Below, in pieces: positions 55,891-64,000 of a stretch of 64,000 nucleotides of DNA; positions within the stretch are counted from its first letter, which is position 1; each line of letters begins with the position of its first letter. The DNA comes from DATFQI01 sp963816955 (GTDB lineage: Bacteria; Actinomycetota; Thermoleophilia; Solirubrobacterales; Solirubrobacteraceae), in contig CAWFME010000007.1 in NCBI GenBank assembly GCA_963816955.1, positions 186,001 through 250,000 on the forward strand, read 5' to 3'. The notes under the pieces are model-generated. The model had not been told where the DNA came from. It was given only the letters and a program-made list of their open reading frames with translations, and did not search any database. A program made the position numbers and the translations under genes.

Positions 55891-56562
55891 TCACGTGCGG
55901 GCGCCGGCGGCCGCGGGCAGCATCCGCGCCAGCAGCTCGCGCGTGCGCGGCGCGGCGTCCGGTCGCGCGGCGAGCGCGTCGCGCAAGGCCTGCAGGTCCT
56001 CGGCCGTGTCGACGTCGAGCCCGAGCGAGCGGATCTCGGCGACGCGCACCACGGTCCCCGCGGCGTGCGCCCGTGCGGCATGGCGGGCGAACGAGCCCGG
56101 GCCGAAGGAGGGCTCGATCACGTCGGGCGGCGACAGCAGCAGCGCGTTGGTCCCGGCGCCGTGGCGGTCGGGCACGATCACGACGCCGGCGCGGCCCTGG
56201 CGCGCGAGCAGCGTGCCGACCTCCCCGGCGTCGAGCGCCGGGCAGTCGCCGGGGACGAGCAGGACGCGGTCCGCGCCGCCGTCGAGCGCCGCGCGGATGC
56301 CGATCAGCGCCGCGGCCGACTGGCCGGCCTCGTCGGGATCGTGCACGACGTCGGCCCCGGCCTCGAGCGCGGCGGAGGCCGCGCGCGGCTCGGCGGTCAC
56401 CGCGATGACCCGATCGAGCCCGGGCACGGCTGGAAGCGTTTCCAGCACGTCTCCGACCATCGCCTCCGCCAGGGCACGGCGATCAGGGACGTCGACCGCC
56501 TCCGACAGCCGGTGCTTGGCCCGTGCGTACGTCTTGATCGGAAGCACGGCCGCCGTCACCAT
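55891..56562 (-). CDS. cofC: 2-phospho-L-lactate / PEP guanylyltransferase (CofC/FbiD)
   Basis: A 223-residue nucleotidyltransferase. VTAAVLPIKTYARAKHRLSEAV is the CofC opening, LLVPGDCPALDAGEVG is the conserved Asp-Cys-Pro segment, and PDRHGAGTNALLLSPPDVIEPSFGPGSF matches the family. It activates phospholactate or PEP with GTP for CofD. ATG 56562, with TACGAT 10 nt upstream. Confidence 0.92.
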   Translation of the reverse strand: MVTAAVLPIKTYARAKHRLSEAVDVPDRRALAEAMVGDVLETLPAVPGLDRVIAVTAEPRAASAALEAGADVVHDPDEAGQSAAALIGIRAALDGGADRVLLVPGDCPALDAGEVGTLLARQGRAGVVIVPDRHGAGTNALLLSPPDVIEPSFGPGSFARHAARAHAAGTVVRVAEIRSLGLDVDTAEDLQALRDALAARPDAAPRTRELLARMLPAAAGART

Positions 56563-56572
56563 CTGCGCGAGG

Positions 56573-56582
56573 ATCGTATCCG
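56573..56582. promoter_or_regulatory. Divergent promoter: cofC and methyltransferase -10 elements sharing TA
   Basis: Minus TACGAT (56578-56573) 10 nt before cofC; plus TATCCG (56577-56582) upstream of the methyltransferase gene. They share TA at 56577-56578. Confidence 0.45.
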
Positions 56583-56603
56583 GGTTCAGGAAGGACCCAT
56601 CGG

Positions 56604-57338
56604 TTGAGTCATCTCTACGACCGCATAGGCCAGGGCTACACGGCGGTCAGGAGGGAGGACCCCACCATCGCCGCGGCGGTGCACGCCGCGCTCGGCGACG
56701 CGCGCACCGTCGTCAACGTCGGCGCCGGGGCCGGCAGCTACGAGCCGCGCGACCGCGACGTGATCGCCGTCGAGCCGTCGCCCGTGATGCTCGCGCAGCG
56801 GCCCGTCGGCGCCGCGCCCGCGGTGCAGGCGTCCGCCGAGACGCTGCCGTTCGCCGACGGCAGCTTCGACGCCGCGATGGCGATCCTCAGCGACCACCAC
56901 TGGCCCGACCGCGCCGCCGGGCTGCGCGAGCTGCGTCGCGTCGCGCGCCGGCGTGCCGTCGTGTTCCAGTGCGATCTCGAGGCTCAGTGGGGCTTCTGGC
57001 TGCTGCGCGACTATTTGAAGCCCCACTGGGAGGGCGCGATGACGATGACCGAGCTCGCGGGGCACCTCGGGGCGCAGCGGATCGAGCCCGTCCCGATCCC
57101 GCACGACTGCCGCGACGGCTTCTTCAGCGCCTACTGGCGCCGCCCGCAGGCCTACCTCGACCCGCGTGTGCGCGACGGCATCTCCGTCTTCCAGCTGATG
57201 CCGCCCGGCGAGGTCGACGCGGCGATCGAGCGCCTGCGCGCGGACCTCGAGTCGGGCGCGTGGGCGCGCCGCAACGCCGACATCCTCGAGCGCGAGGCGA
57301 TGGACTACGGCTACCGGGTGGTCATCGCCGAGTACTGA
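56604..57338 (+). CDS. Class I SAM-dependent methyltransferase
   Basis: A 244-residue protein. Motif I is VVNVGAGAGSYEPRDRDVIAVEPS, motif II MAILSDHHWPD, and the central SVFQLMPPGEVDAAIERLRADL is typical of the Methyltransf_11 group. TTG 56604 with ribosome site CAGGAAGG (9 nt spacing). It lies divergent to cofC and convergent with cofD inside the F420 cluster. The substrate is unknown. Confidence 0.83.
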   Translation: MSHLYDRIGQGYTAVRREDPTIAAAVHAALGDARTVVNVGAGAGSYEPRDRDVIAVEPSPVMLAQRPVGAAPAVQASAETLPFADGSFDAAMAILSDHHWPDRAAGLRELRRVARRRAVVFQCDLEAQWGFWLLRDYLKPHWEGAMTMTELAGHLGAQRIEPVPIPHDCRDGFFSAYWRRPQAYLDPRVRDGISVFQLMPPGEVDAAIERLRADLESGAWARRNADILEREAMDYGYRVVIAEY

Positions 57339-58239
57339 GGGCGGCGGCGAAGTCCAGCGTCTCGCGTGCCAGGCGGCGCCGGCCGTCGGCGCCGTCCATC
57401 GCCACGTCGGTCTCCAGCGTCGGGACGCCGTCCGCGCGCTCGTCGGCGACCAGCCCGTCGATCAGCCCCTCGTAGACGTCCGCGATCCCGTCCGCGGTGA
57501 GCGGCTGGCCGGCGTGCTCGAGGAACGCCGCGGTCGGGCCCTTGAGCACCTCGCCGCGCACGAGCGGCGAGACGGCCACGACCGGCGCGGGCGCGGCGAC
57601 GATCGCCTCGCGCAGCCCGGGGACCGCGAGCATCGGCCCGATCGAGATCACGGGGTTCGACGGGCCGATCACGATCGCGCCCGCCTCCGCGAGCACGTCG
57701 ATCACCTCGGGCGTCGGCGCGGCCTCGGCGGCGCCGCGGAACTCGACGTCCTCCACGGGGCCCTCGGCGCGACGGCGGATCATGAACTCCTGGAACGGCC
57801 ACCAGCGGCCGTCGGCCTTCACCTGCGTGCGCACCGGGTCGTCCGTCGCCGGCAACACGCGCGCGCGGACGTCGTAGGCGCGCCGTGCCTCGTCGATCGC
57901 CTCCGTCAGCCGCGCGCCCTCCGCGAGCCGGCGCGCCCGCCGCAGGCACAGCGCGAGGTCGCGGTCGCCGAGGTTGAACCACACGTCCTCGCCGAGCTCG
58001 CGCAGGCCCTCCATCACGTGGAAGGTGTCCTCGCGCAGGCCCCAGCCGCGTTCGTCGATCCGGTCGGCGAGCCAGAACGTCACCAGGTCCGGGTCGGGGG
58101 AGACGTGGGCGCCGTGGACCTCCACGTCGTCGCCCGTGTTGGCTACGACCACCAGATCCTCGGCCACCTCGTCGAGCAGGCCGCGGGCGAGCTTCGCGCC
58201 GCCCGTGCCGCCCGCGAGGACTACGACGGGGGCTGCCAC
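57322..58239 (-). CDS. cofD: 2-phospho-L-lactate transferase (CofD/FbiA)
   Basis: A 305-residue transferase joining the phospholactyl (or PEP) group to F0. VVVLAGGTGGAKLARGLL at the N terminus, then VVANTGDDVEVHGAHVSPDPDLVTFWLADR, and IGPSNPVISIGPMLAVPGLR are diagnostic. GTG 58239 overlaps the reductase gene by 19 nt and its 3' end overlaps the convergent methyltransferase by 17 bp. Confidence 0.94.
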   Translation of the reverse strand: MAAPVVVLAGGTGGAKLARGLLDEVAEDLVVVANTGDDVEVHGAHVSPDPDLVTFWLADRIDERGWGLREDTFHVMEGLRELGEDVWFNLGDRDLALCLRRARRLAEGARLTEAIDEARRAYDVRARVLPATDDPVRTQVKADGRWWPFQEFMIRRRAEGPVEDVEFRGAAEAAPTPEVIDVLAEAGAIVIGPSNPVISIGPMLAVPGLREAIVAAPAPVVAVSPLVRGEVLKGPTAAFLEHAGQPLTADGIADVYEGLIDGLVADERADGVPTLETDVAMDGADGRRRLARETLDFAAALSTRR

Positions 58240-58913
58240 AGCACGTCCGGAAGGCCCGTCACGCGGATGCCCGCGTGCGTCTTGTAGCGGGAGTTGATCC
58301 CGATCAGCAGCGCGGTCAGCGACTCCGTCGTGCGCGACTGCTCGAGCCGCCCGCAGTCCACGCAGCGAAGCCCCGGCACGCGCTCGATGACCTCCGCCGC
58401 CTGGCGCTTGTCGGCCTTCTTGTCGCCGCACACCAGCACGTCCTCGGCGGGCGTCTGCGCCGGGTCGCGCAGCACCGCCGCCGAGACCGTGTGCAGCGCG
58501 GAGACCACCCGCACGCCGTCGGGCACCATCTCCGCCGCCTGCTGGGCGGCCGAGCCCTGCCAGACGCCGAGCATGCGCGTGGCGCGGCCCGCGACGGCGG
58601 CGGCCAGCGGGACGGTCGCGTCGATCACGAGCTGGCCCTCGCGCAGGTGCTCCTTGAGGTTCGTGAGCGTCTCGGACTGGTTGCGGAACGGCACGCACAG
58701 GAACACGACCTCCGAGCGCGCGGCGGCCTCCCCGTTGGCGAAGCCCTCGAAGGCGCCGTCCGGCACCTCGGCGGCGAGCTTGGCGGCGGTCTCCTCGGCG
58801 CGGCCCGCGTCGCGGGAGCCGATCACGATCGGGGTGCCCGCGATGCCGAGGCGCAGCGCGAGCCCGTAGCCCAGGGCGCCCGAGGCGCCGATCACGGTGA
58901 CGGAGTCGGTCAT
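58221..58913 (-). CDS. npdG: F420:NADP oxidoreductase (NpdG/Fno)
   Basis: A 230-residue Rossmann-fold protein reducing F420 with NADPH (or the reverse). VTVIGASGALGYGLALRL binds NADP. The GSRDAGRAEETAAKL helix and the TVPLAAAVAGRATRM stretch match Fno. ATG 58913; TAGGGT 10 nt upstream. First gene of an npdG-cofD pair in the F420 cluster. Confidence 0.9.
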   Translation of the reverse strand: MTDSVTVIGASGALGYGLALRLGIAGTPIVIGSRDAGRAEETAAKLAAEVPDGAFEGFANGEAAARSEVVFLCVPFRNQSETLTNLKEHLREGQLVIDATVPLAAAVAGRATRMLGVWQGSAAQQAAEMVPDGVRVVSALHTVSAAVLRDPAQTPAEDVLVCGDKKADKRQAAEVIERVPGLRCVDCGRLEQSRTTESLTALLIGINSRYKTHAGIRVTGLPDVLWQPPS

Positions 58914-58923
58914 CAGTGGGCGA

Positions 58924-58933
58924 ACCCTAGACT
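58924..58933. promoter_or_regulatory. Divergent promoter sharing TA (npdG / HMG-CoA lyase)
   Basis: Minus TAGGGT (58929-58924), 10 nt from ATG 58913; plus TAGACT (58928-58933), 8 nt from GTG 58942. The hexamers share TA at 58928-58929. Confidence 0.5.
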
Positions 58934-58941
58934 GAGCCGAC

Positions 58942-59849
58942 GTGAGCACCTCGGTCCAGCACGTCCGCATCCGCGAGGTCGGCCCGCGCGACGGCTTCCA
59001 GAACGAGCCCGAGGTGATCGCCACCGCCGACAAGGTGCGGCTGATCGAGATGCTCGCCCGCACCGGCCTGCGCCGCCTCGAGGTCACGAGCTTCGTGCGC
59101 GCCGACGTGATCCCGCAACTCGCCGACGGGCGCGAGGTGCTCGAGGCGATCGACGTCCCGGAGGACGTCGCGCTCTCGGTGCTGATCCCGAACGAGCGCG
59201 GGCTCGAGAACGCCCTCGAGCTGCGCCACCGCTTCCACGAGGTCAACGTCTTCATGTCGGCGACCGAGAGCCACAACCTGGCCAACGTCAACCGCTCCAT
59301 GGAGGAGTCGATGTCGGGCCTGGAGGCCGTGCTCCAGCGCGCCCGCGAGGAGGGCCTGCGCTGCGAGGCGGTGATCTCCGTCGCCTTCGGCTGCCCCTAC
59401 GAGGGCCACGTCCCGCCCGAGCGGGTGTTCCAGATCGCGAGGCGGCTGGTCGAGGCCGGCGCCCAGGAGGTCGGCTTCGGCGACACCACGGGGATGGCCA
59501 ACCCCGCGCAGGTGCGCTCGTTCTTCCCGTCCGCGCAGGACGCGCTCGGCGAGGACGTGGAGCTGACCGCGCACTTCCACAACACGCGCGGCCAGGGGCT
59601 CGCCAACGTGCTCGCGGCGCTCGACGCGGGCGTGAGCTCGTTCGAGTCGAGCTTCGGCGAGCTCGGCGGCTGCCCGGTGCCCGAGGGCGCGACCGGCAAC
59701 GTCGCGACCGAGGACGTGCTCTCGATGCTGCACGAGATGGGGATCGAGACCGGCGTGTCGCTCGAGGCGCTGCTGGAGGCCTCGCGCGCGGCGCAGGAGG
59801 TGCTCGGCCGGCCGCTCGGCTCGCACCTGCTCACCGCCGGGCCCGTCGT

Positions 59850-59862
<13 letters not shown>
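58942..59862 (+). CDS. Hydroxymethylglutaryl-CoA lyase
   Basis: A 306-residue TIM-barrel lyase splitting HMG-CoA to acetoacetate and acetyl-CoA in leucine degradation. REVGPRDGFQNE opens the barrel; FHNTRGQGLANVLAALDAG holds the metal-binding HxH-like segment; GGCPVPEGATGNVATEDV is the active-site loop with the catalytic Cys. GTG 58942. Its 3' end overlaps murB by 13 nt. Confidence 0.93.
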
Positions 59863-60863
<1,001 letters not shown>

Positions 60864-60889
60864 CGGCGCGGCGCCGCCCCGCGCGCGGC

Positions 60890-61669
60890 TCAGCGGCCGC
60901 TGAACTGCGGCGCGCGCTTCTCGCGGAAGGCGGTGGCGCCCTCCGCGTAGTCCGCCGAGCGCGCGCAGCGCTCCTGCATCGCGACCTCGAGCTCGAGCGT
61001 GGCGGCGATCGCCGGCCGCGCGGAGGCGTCCATCACCCGCTTGGCGAGCCCCACGGCGACCGGCGCGCACGCGAGCAGCTCGTCGACGAGCGCCTGCGTG
61101 GCGGCCTCGAGCTCCTCGGTTGGGGCGACGCGGTTCGCGAGCCCGATCCGCTCCGCCTCCGTGCCGTCGATCAGCCGGCCGGTCATGATCAGCTCCTTGG
61201 CGCGGCCGAGGCCGACGACCTGCGGCAGCCGCGAGGAGCCGCCGACGTCGGGGATCAGCCCGACCCGCGTCTCCGGGAGGCCGACGAGCGCGTCGGCGGC
61301 GATCACCCGCATGTCGCACGCGAGCGCGAGCTCCATCGCCCCTCCGATGCACGCGCCCTGGATCTGGCAGACGACGGGCTTGGCCATCTCCTCGGCGATG
61401 TTGAACGCCTCGATGCACGCGCGCCGGAACGGCCGCAGCATGTCCGGGTGCTCGGCCAGGTTCGCGAGCGAGCCGAGATCCATGCCCGACGAGAACATCG
61501 CGCCCTCGCCGCGCAACACGACGCAGTGCACCGCCGCGTCATCGGCGGCGGCGCGCAGCGCCTCGCCCGTGGCGAGCACGAGCTCCTCGTTGAACGCGTT
61601 GCGCTTCTCGGGGCGGTTGAGGACGACGTGGCGGACGGCGCCGCGGTCCTCGGTCTCGACGATGGCCAT
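60890..61669 (-). CDS. Enoyl-CoA hydratase/isomerase
   Basis: A 259-residue crotonase. Oxyanion-hole segments: LRGEGAMFSSGMDL and IQGACIGGAMELALACDMR. Glu in LPETRVGLIPDVGGSSRL supplies a catalytic acid. ATG 61669 has TAGCCT 6 nt upstream. It is probably part of fatty-acid or amino-acid catabolism. Confidence 0.88.
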   Translation of the reverse strand: MAIVETEDRGAVRHVVLNRPEKRNAFNEELVLATGEALRAAADDAAVHCVVLRGEGAMFSSGMDLGSLANLAEHPDMLRPFRRACIEAFNIAEEMAKPVVCQIQGACIGGAMELALACDMRVIAADALVGLPETRVGLIPDVGGSSRLPQVVGLGRAKELIMTGRLIDGTEAERIGLANRVAPTEELEAATQALVDELLACAPVAVGLAKRVMDASARPAIAATLELEVAMQERCARSADYAEGATAFREKRAPQFSGR

Positions 61670-61712
61670 GGCCGCAGGCTATCGGCGGCCGCGTGCCGGG
61701 TAGAGCCCAGGC

Positions 61713-62588
61713 ATGGCCGACCGCAAACCCCGGGCGAGCGAGCTCGCCGACCGCATCGCCGACCTCGAGCCCCTCGACGCCGTCGCCGAGCCGCTCGCCA
61801 AGCAGGTGCGCAACCTGCTGCCGGGCGGGCCCGTCAAGGACGTGCTGAGCGGCACCCCCCTCGGCCACGCGCTGCACCCCGTGATGCAGCTCGCGCCGCT
61901 GGGGACATGGATGAGCGCGGTGATCCTCGATCTGGTGGGCGGCGAGGACGCCGAGTCCGCCTCGGACCTGCTGGTGGGCACCGGGCTGCTCGCGACCGTG
62001 CCGACCGTCGTCACGGGCTGGTCGGACTACGCCGACTCGACCGTCGCCAGCGACCGCGTGCGGCGGATCGGGATCATCCACGCGGCGGCGAACGTCACCG
62101 GCGCCGCGCTGTTCGCCGGGTCGCTGATGGCCAAGCGCGGAGGCTCGCGCGGGAAGGGCAAGCTGCTCGCGCTCGCCGGGATGGGCGCCGTGTCGGCGGG
62201 CGGCTGGCTCGGCGGCCACCTCTCCTACGCGGAGGGGGTCGGCGTCGACAACACCGTCTTCGAGGACTACCCGGGCGACTGGACGGCGGTGCTCCCGGCC
62301 TCGGAGCTGCGCGAGGGCGAGCCGCGCCAGGTCGAGGTCGACGGCGTGCCGATCATGGTCGTGCGCGACGGCGGGCAGCTCCGCGCGCTCGCCGACCGCT
62401 GCGCGCACCGCGGCGGCCCGCTCAGCAACGGCAAGATCTCCGACGGGTGCGTGACATGCCCGTGGCACGGGAGCGTGTTCCGGCTCGAGGACGGCTCGGT
62501 GGAGCGCGGCCCGGCCGCGTACCCGCAGCCCGCGCTGGACGCGCGCGAGTCCGGGGGCCAGGTCGAGGTGCGCGCCCGCGCGAGCTAG
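61713..62588 (+). CDS. DUF2231 membrane domain fused to Rieske [2Fe-2S] domain
   Basis: A 291-residue protein. Residues about 45-180 have four hydrophobic segments with HALHPVMQLAPLGTW, as in DUF2231. The C-terminal Rieske domain has CAHRG (Cys-x-His) and CPWHG. It probably passes electrons at the membrane. ATG 61713, TAGAGC 6 nt upstream. The membrane gene downstream starts 15 nt later. Confidence 0.88.
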   Translation: MADRKPRASELADRIADLEPLDAVAEPLAKQVRNLLPGGPVKDVLSGTPLGHALHPVMQLAPLGTWMSAVILDLVGGEDAESASDLLVGTGLLATVPTVVTGWSDYADSTVASDRVRRIGIIHAAANVTGAALFAGSLMAKRGGSRGKGKLLALAGMGAVSAGGWLGGHLSYAEGVGVDNTVFEDYPGDWTAVLPASELREGEPRQVEVDGVPIMVVRDGGQLRALADRCAHRGGPLSNGKISDGCVTCPWHGSVFRLEDGSVERGPAAYPQPALDARESGGQVEVRARAS

Positions 62589-62603
62589 ATAGCCTCCTGC
62601 GCC

Positions 62604-63641
62604 GTGTCCGAGACACGGCTCGACCTCCTCCGCCCGCCCCCGCATCGCGGGCCGCTGATCGCGGCCGGAGCGGTCGTGCTCGCGGTCGGCGTGGTGCTGG
62701 CCGAGCTGCGCCTCGGCGACGCCGTCAGCGTCATCGTGCACGTGCTCATCACGGGCGTGCCGGCCGCGATCGTGCTCGGGATCGGGCTGCAGCCGGCCGG
62801 GGAGGGCGGCCGCCCGCCGGCGTACCAGTCGGTCCTGCTGGTCACGGGCCTGCTCCTGCTCGAGGCGTTCCTGCTGCGGCTGGCCGACGCGCTCGGCGCC
62901 GACTTCAACGCGGGCGGCGCCGGGTCGCGCGACACGCTCGTGTGGGGGACGCTGCCGCCGGGCGCGACGGTGTGGACCTCGCTCGTGCTCGCCGCGGTGG
63001 CGGGCTGGGCCTCGCTGTCGCGGCGCTCGGCGGTGGCGCTGCTGATCGCGGCGCTGGCGACCGGGTTCGCCCTGCTCGCCGCGGTCGCCTGGATCTTCGA
63101 CGCCGACTCGCAGGGCCCGTACCGGTTCCTGCTGCTGGCCTGCACGCTCGCGCTGACGCTCGGCTCGCTCGTGCTGCGCGGGAGCGAGCCGCGCCACGCC
63201 GAGCAGCTCGTCAACGCGGCCGGCGTCGCCATCCTCGTGATCCCGCTGGTGGCGCTGGCGGCGGGCGCGCTGCAGCTGCTGAGCCTCTTCGGCGGCGGGC
63301 CGGATGACCTGCTGCCGGACTTCTGGGAGCTCGTGGTGCTTGCGGCGGGCTGCGGGCTCGTCGCCTACGGCGCCGTCGACCGCGTGCCGGGGGCGGCCTA
63401 CCTCGGCTTCGCCAACCTCGCGGCGTTCGTCCTCGTCGTCGCGCTGGGCGCCGACGAGACGCTGCGCTGGTGGCCGCTGTGGCTGATCCTGCTCGGCGCC
63501 GGCGCGATGCTCGCCGGGCTGCGCCCGCGGGCGCCCCTGCCGCCGGAGCCCGACCCCTACCGGGCGGGCGAGCAGCCGCTCGCGGCGCGGGCGGACGAGG
63601 AGATCACGCTTCGCGTCCGCGACGACTCGCCGCCGGGCTGA
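62604..63641 (+). CDS. Multi-spanning membrane protein of unknown function
   Basis: A 345-residue protein with about nine or ten hydrophobic segments (for example PLIAAGAVVLAVGVVLAELR, AAGVAILVIPLVALAAGAL and WWPLWLILLGAGAMLAGL). The N-terminal 15 residues and the C-terminal 35 are soluble, the latter acidic. No transporter motif recognised. GTG 62604, TAGCCT 8 nt upstream. Converges on the Clp-N gene with 38 bp overlap. Confidence 0.7.
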   Translation: MSETRLDLLRPPPHRGPLIAAGAVVLAVGVVLAELRLGDAVSVIVHVLITGVPAAIVLGIGLQPAGEGGRPPAYQSVLLVTGLLLLEAFLLRLADALGADFNAGGAGSRDTLVWGTLPPGATVWTSLVLAAVAGWASLSRRSAVALLIAALATGFALLAAVAWIFDADSQGPYRFLLLACTLALTLGSLVLRGSEPRHAEQLVNAAGVAILVIPLVALAAGALQLLSLFGGGPDDLLPDFWELVVLAAGCGLVAYGAVDRVPGAAYLGFANLAAFVLVVALGADETLRWWPLWLILLGAGAMLAGLRPRAPLPPEPDPYRAGEQPLAARADEEITLRVRDDSPPG

Positions 63642-64000
63642 GCGCGTCGCGCAGCACGGCGGGCTCGGCGCCGACCGCGCGCAGGAGCGCGGCGACGCCT
63701 CCCTCGCGCAGAAGCCCGAGCAACACGTGCCCGTCGTCGATCGCCTTGTCGCCGGCCGCGATCGCCTCGCGCAGCGCCAGCTCGAGCGCCTTCTTGCCCT
63801 GCGCGTTGAACGGGACGTGGCTCCCACGCGGGCGCCGCCGGCGCTCGAGCGCGCCGGGGCCGAAGTTCTCCTCTGCGCGCCGGCGGATCTCCTCGAGGTC
63901 GATGCCGATGGCGGCCAGCGCCTCGCCGTCGAGCCCGCCGGTCACGACCCGCTCGCGCAGCGCGTCGTAGCCGGCGCCGTGGGCGGCGAGCACCCGCGCA
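63604..64000 (-). CDS. Clp N-domain protein (5' end outside window)
   Basis: The frame stays open through the window end, and GTG 63993 is not a convincing start because ARVLAAHGAGYDALRERVV continues the first Clp-N repeat. The visible 132 residues contain the end of the first repeat and the second (GKKALELALREAIAAGDKAIDDGHVLLGLLREGGVAALLRAVG). The gene stops without an ATPase domain, so it is a stand-alone Clp-N protein, as found in some actinobacteria. Confidence 0.82.
   Translation of the reverse strand, partial: ARVLAAHGAGYDALRERVVTGGLDGEALAAIGIDLEEIRRRAEENFGPGALERRRRPRGSHVPFNAQGKKALELALREAIAAGDKAIDDGHVLLGLLREGGVAALLRAVGAEPAVLRDALSPAASRRGREA

Overview
This window is a gene-dense chromosomal segment from a very high-GC actinobacterium. 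The gene content suggests the class Thermoleophilia (Solirubrobacter/Conexibacter/Patulibacter-like); that placement is an inference from content, not a database match. Supporting traits are F420 biosynthesis genes with a fused cofG/cofH (fbiC), a GTP-type PEP carboxykinase, a large (about 1,600-residue) NAD-dependent glutamate dehydrogenase, a DUF2630 gene, and secreted proteins with Lys/Arg-rich C-terminal beta modules. Many genes start with GTG or TTG, and many starts lie 6-8 nt behind a TANNNT hexamer, as expected for leaderless mRNAs. I found no tRNA, rRNA, CRISPR array, insertion sequence, integrase or phage gene. Coding sequence is nearly continuous and no gap exceeds 300 bases.

Layout. 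1-2890: partial GNAT acetyltransferase, a FUSC-type membrane protein, a secreted SIMPL-like protein and MutM. 2883-5250: a minus-strand operon sucC-sucD-ferredoxin-mutM. 5279-18206: a secreted protein, malyl-CoA lyase, a giant M36 metallopeptidase, a MaoC hydratase, PEP carboxykinase and the glutamate dehydrogenase, whose first third carries about five frame changes. 18353-21643: cold-shock gene, a TetR/glycosyltransferase operon with a striking operator, and a MarR regulator. 21726-24957: operon of a citryl-CoA-lyase-like protein, a CoA ligase, a VOC protein and a GST-like protein. 25018-29994: LexA-controlled DinB, hydratase, lipoprotein and an RTX protein. 29991-43787: ethylmalonyl-CoA mutase with MeaB, an AbiEi/DUF559 protein, CPBP protease, MBL hydrolase, ClpS, a FrnE-like DsbA protein, crotonyl-CoA carboxylase/reductase, a CorA-like transporter, an ABC exporter and an HtrA-like protease. 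43870-55087: lipoprotein pair, DnaQ-GIY-YIG nuclease, YgfZ, FbiC, PhoD phosphatase, an ECF sigma factor with HxlR, and a perfect 20-bp palindrome. 55155-64000: cofE, cofC, a methyltransferase, cofD, F420:NADP reductase, HMG-CoA lyase, MurB, enoyl-CoA hydratase, Rieske/DUF2231 protein, a membrane protein and a partial Clp-N protein.

How the genes work together. Crotonyl-CoA carboxylase/reductase (38657-39907), ethylmalonyl-CoA mutase plus MeaB (29991-32941), a small MaoC hydratase (10948-11490) and malyl-CoA/beta-methylmalyl-CoA lyase (6134-7180) make up most of the ethylmalonyl-CoA pathway for acetyl-CoA assimilation. PEP carboxykinase supplies the gluconeogenic exit, and the SucCD-like ligase could feed succinyl-CoA or malyl-CoA. 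FbiC, CofC, CofD, CofE and the F420 reductase together make and reduce coenzyme F420. Regulation visible in the DNA includes a LexA/SOS box at dinB, a TetR operator that overlaps its own promoter, and several divergent promoters whose -10 elements share a TA.
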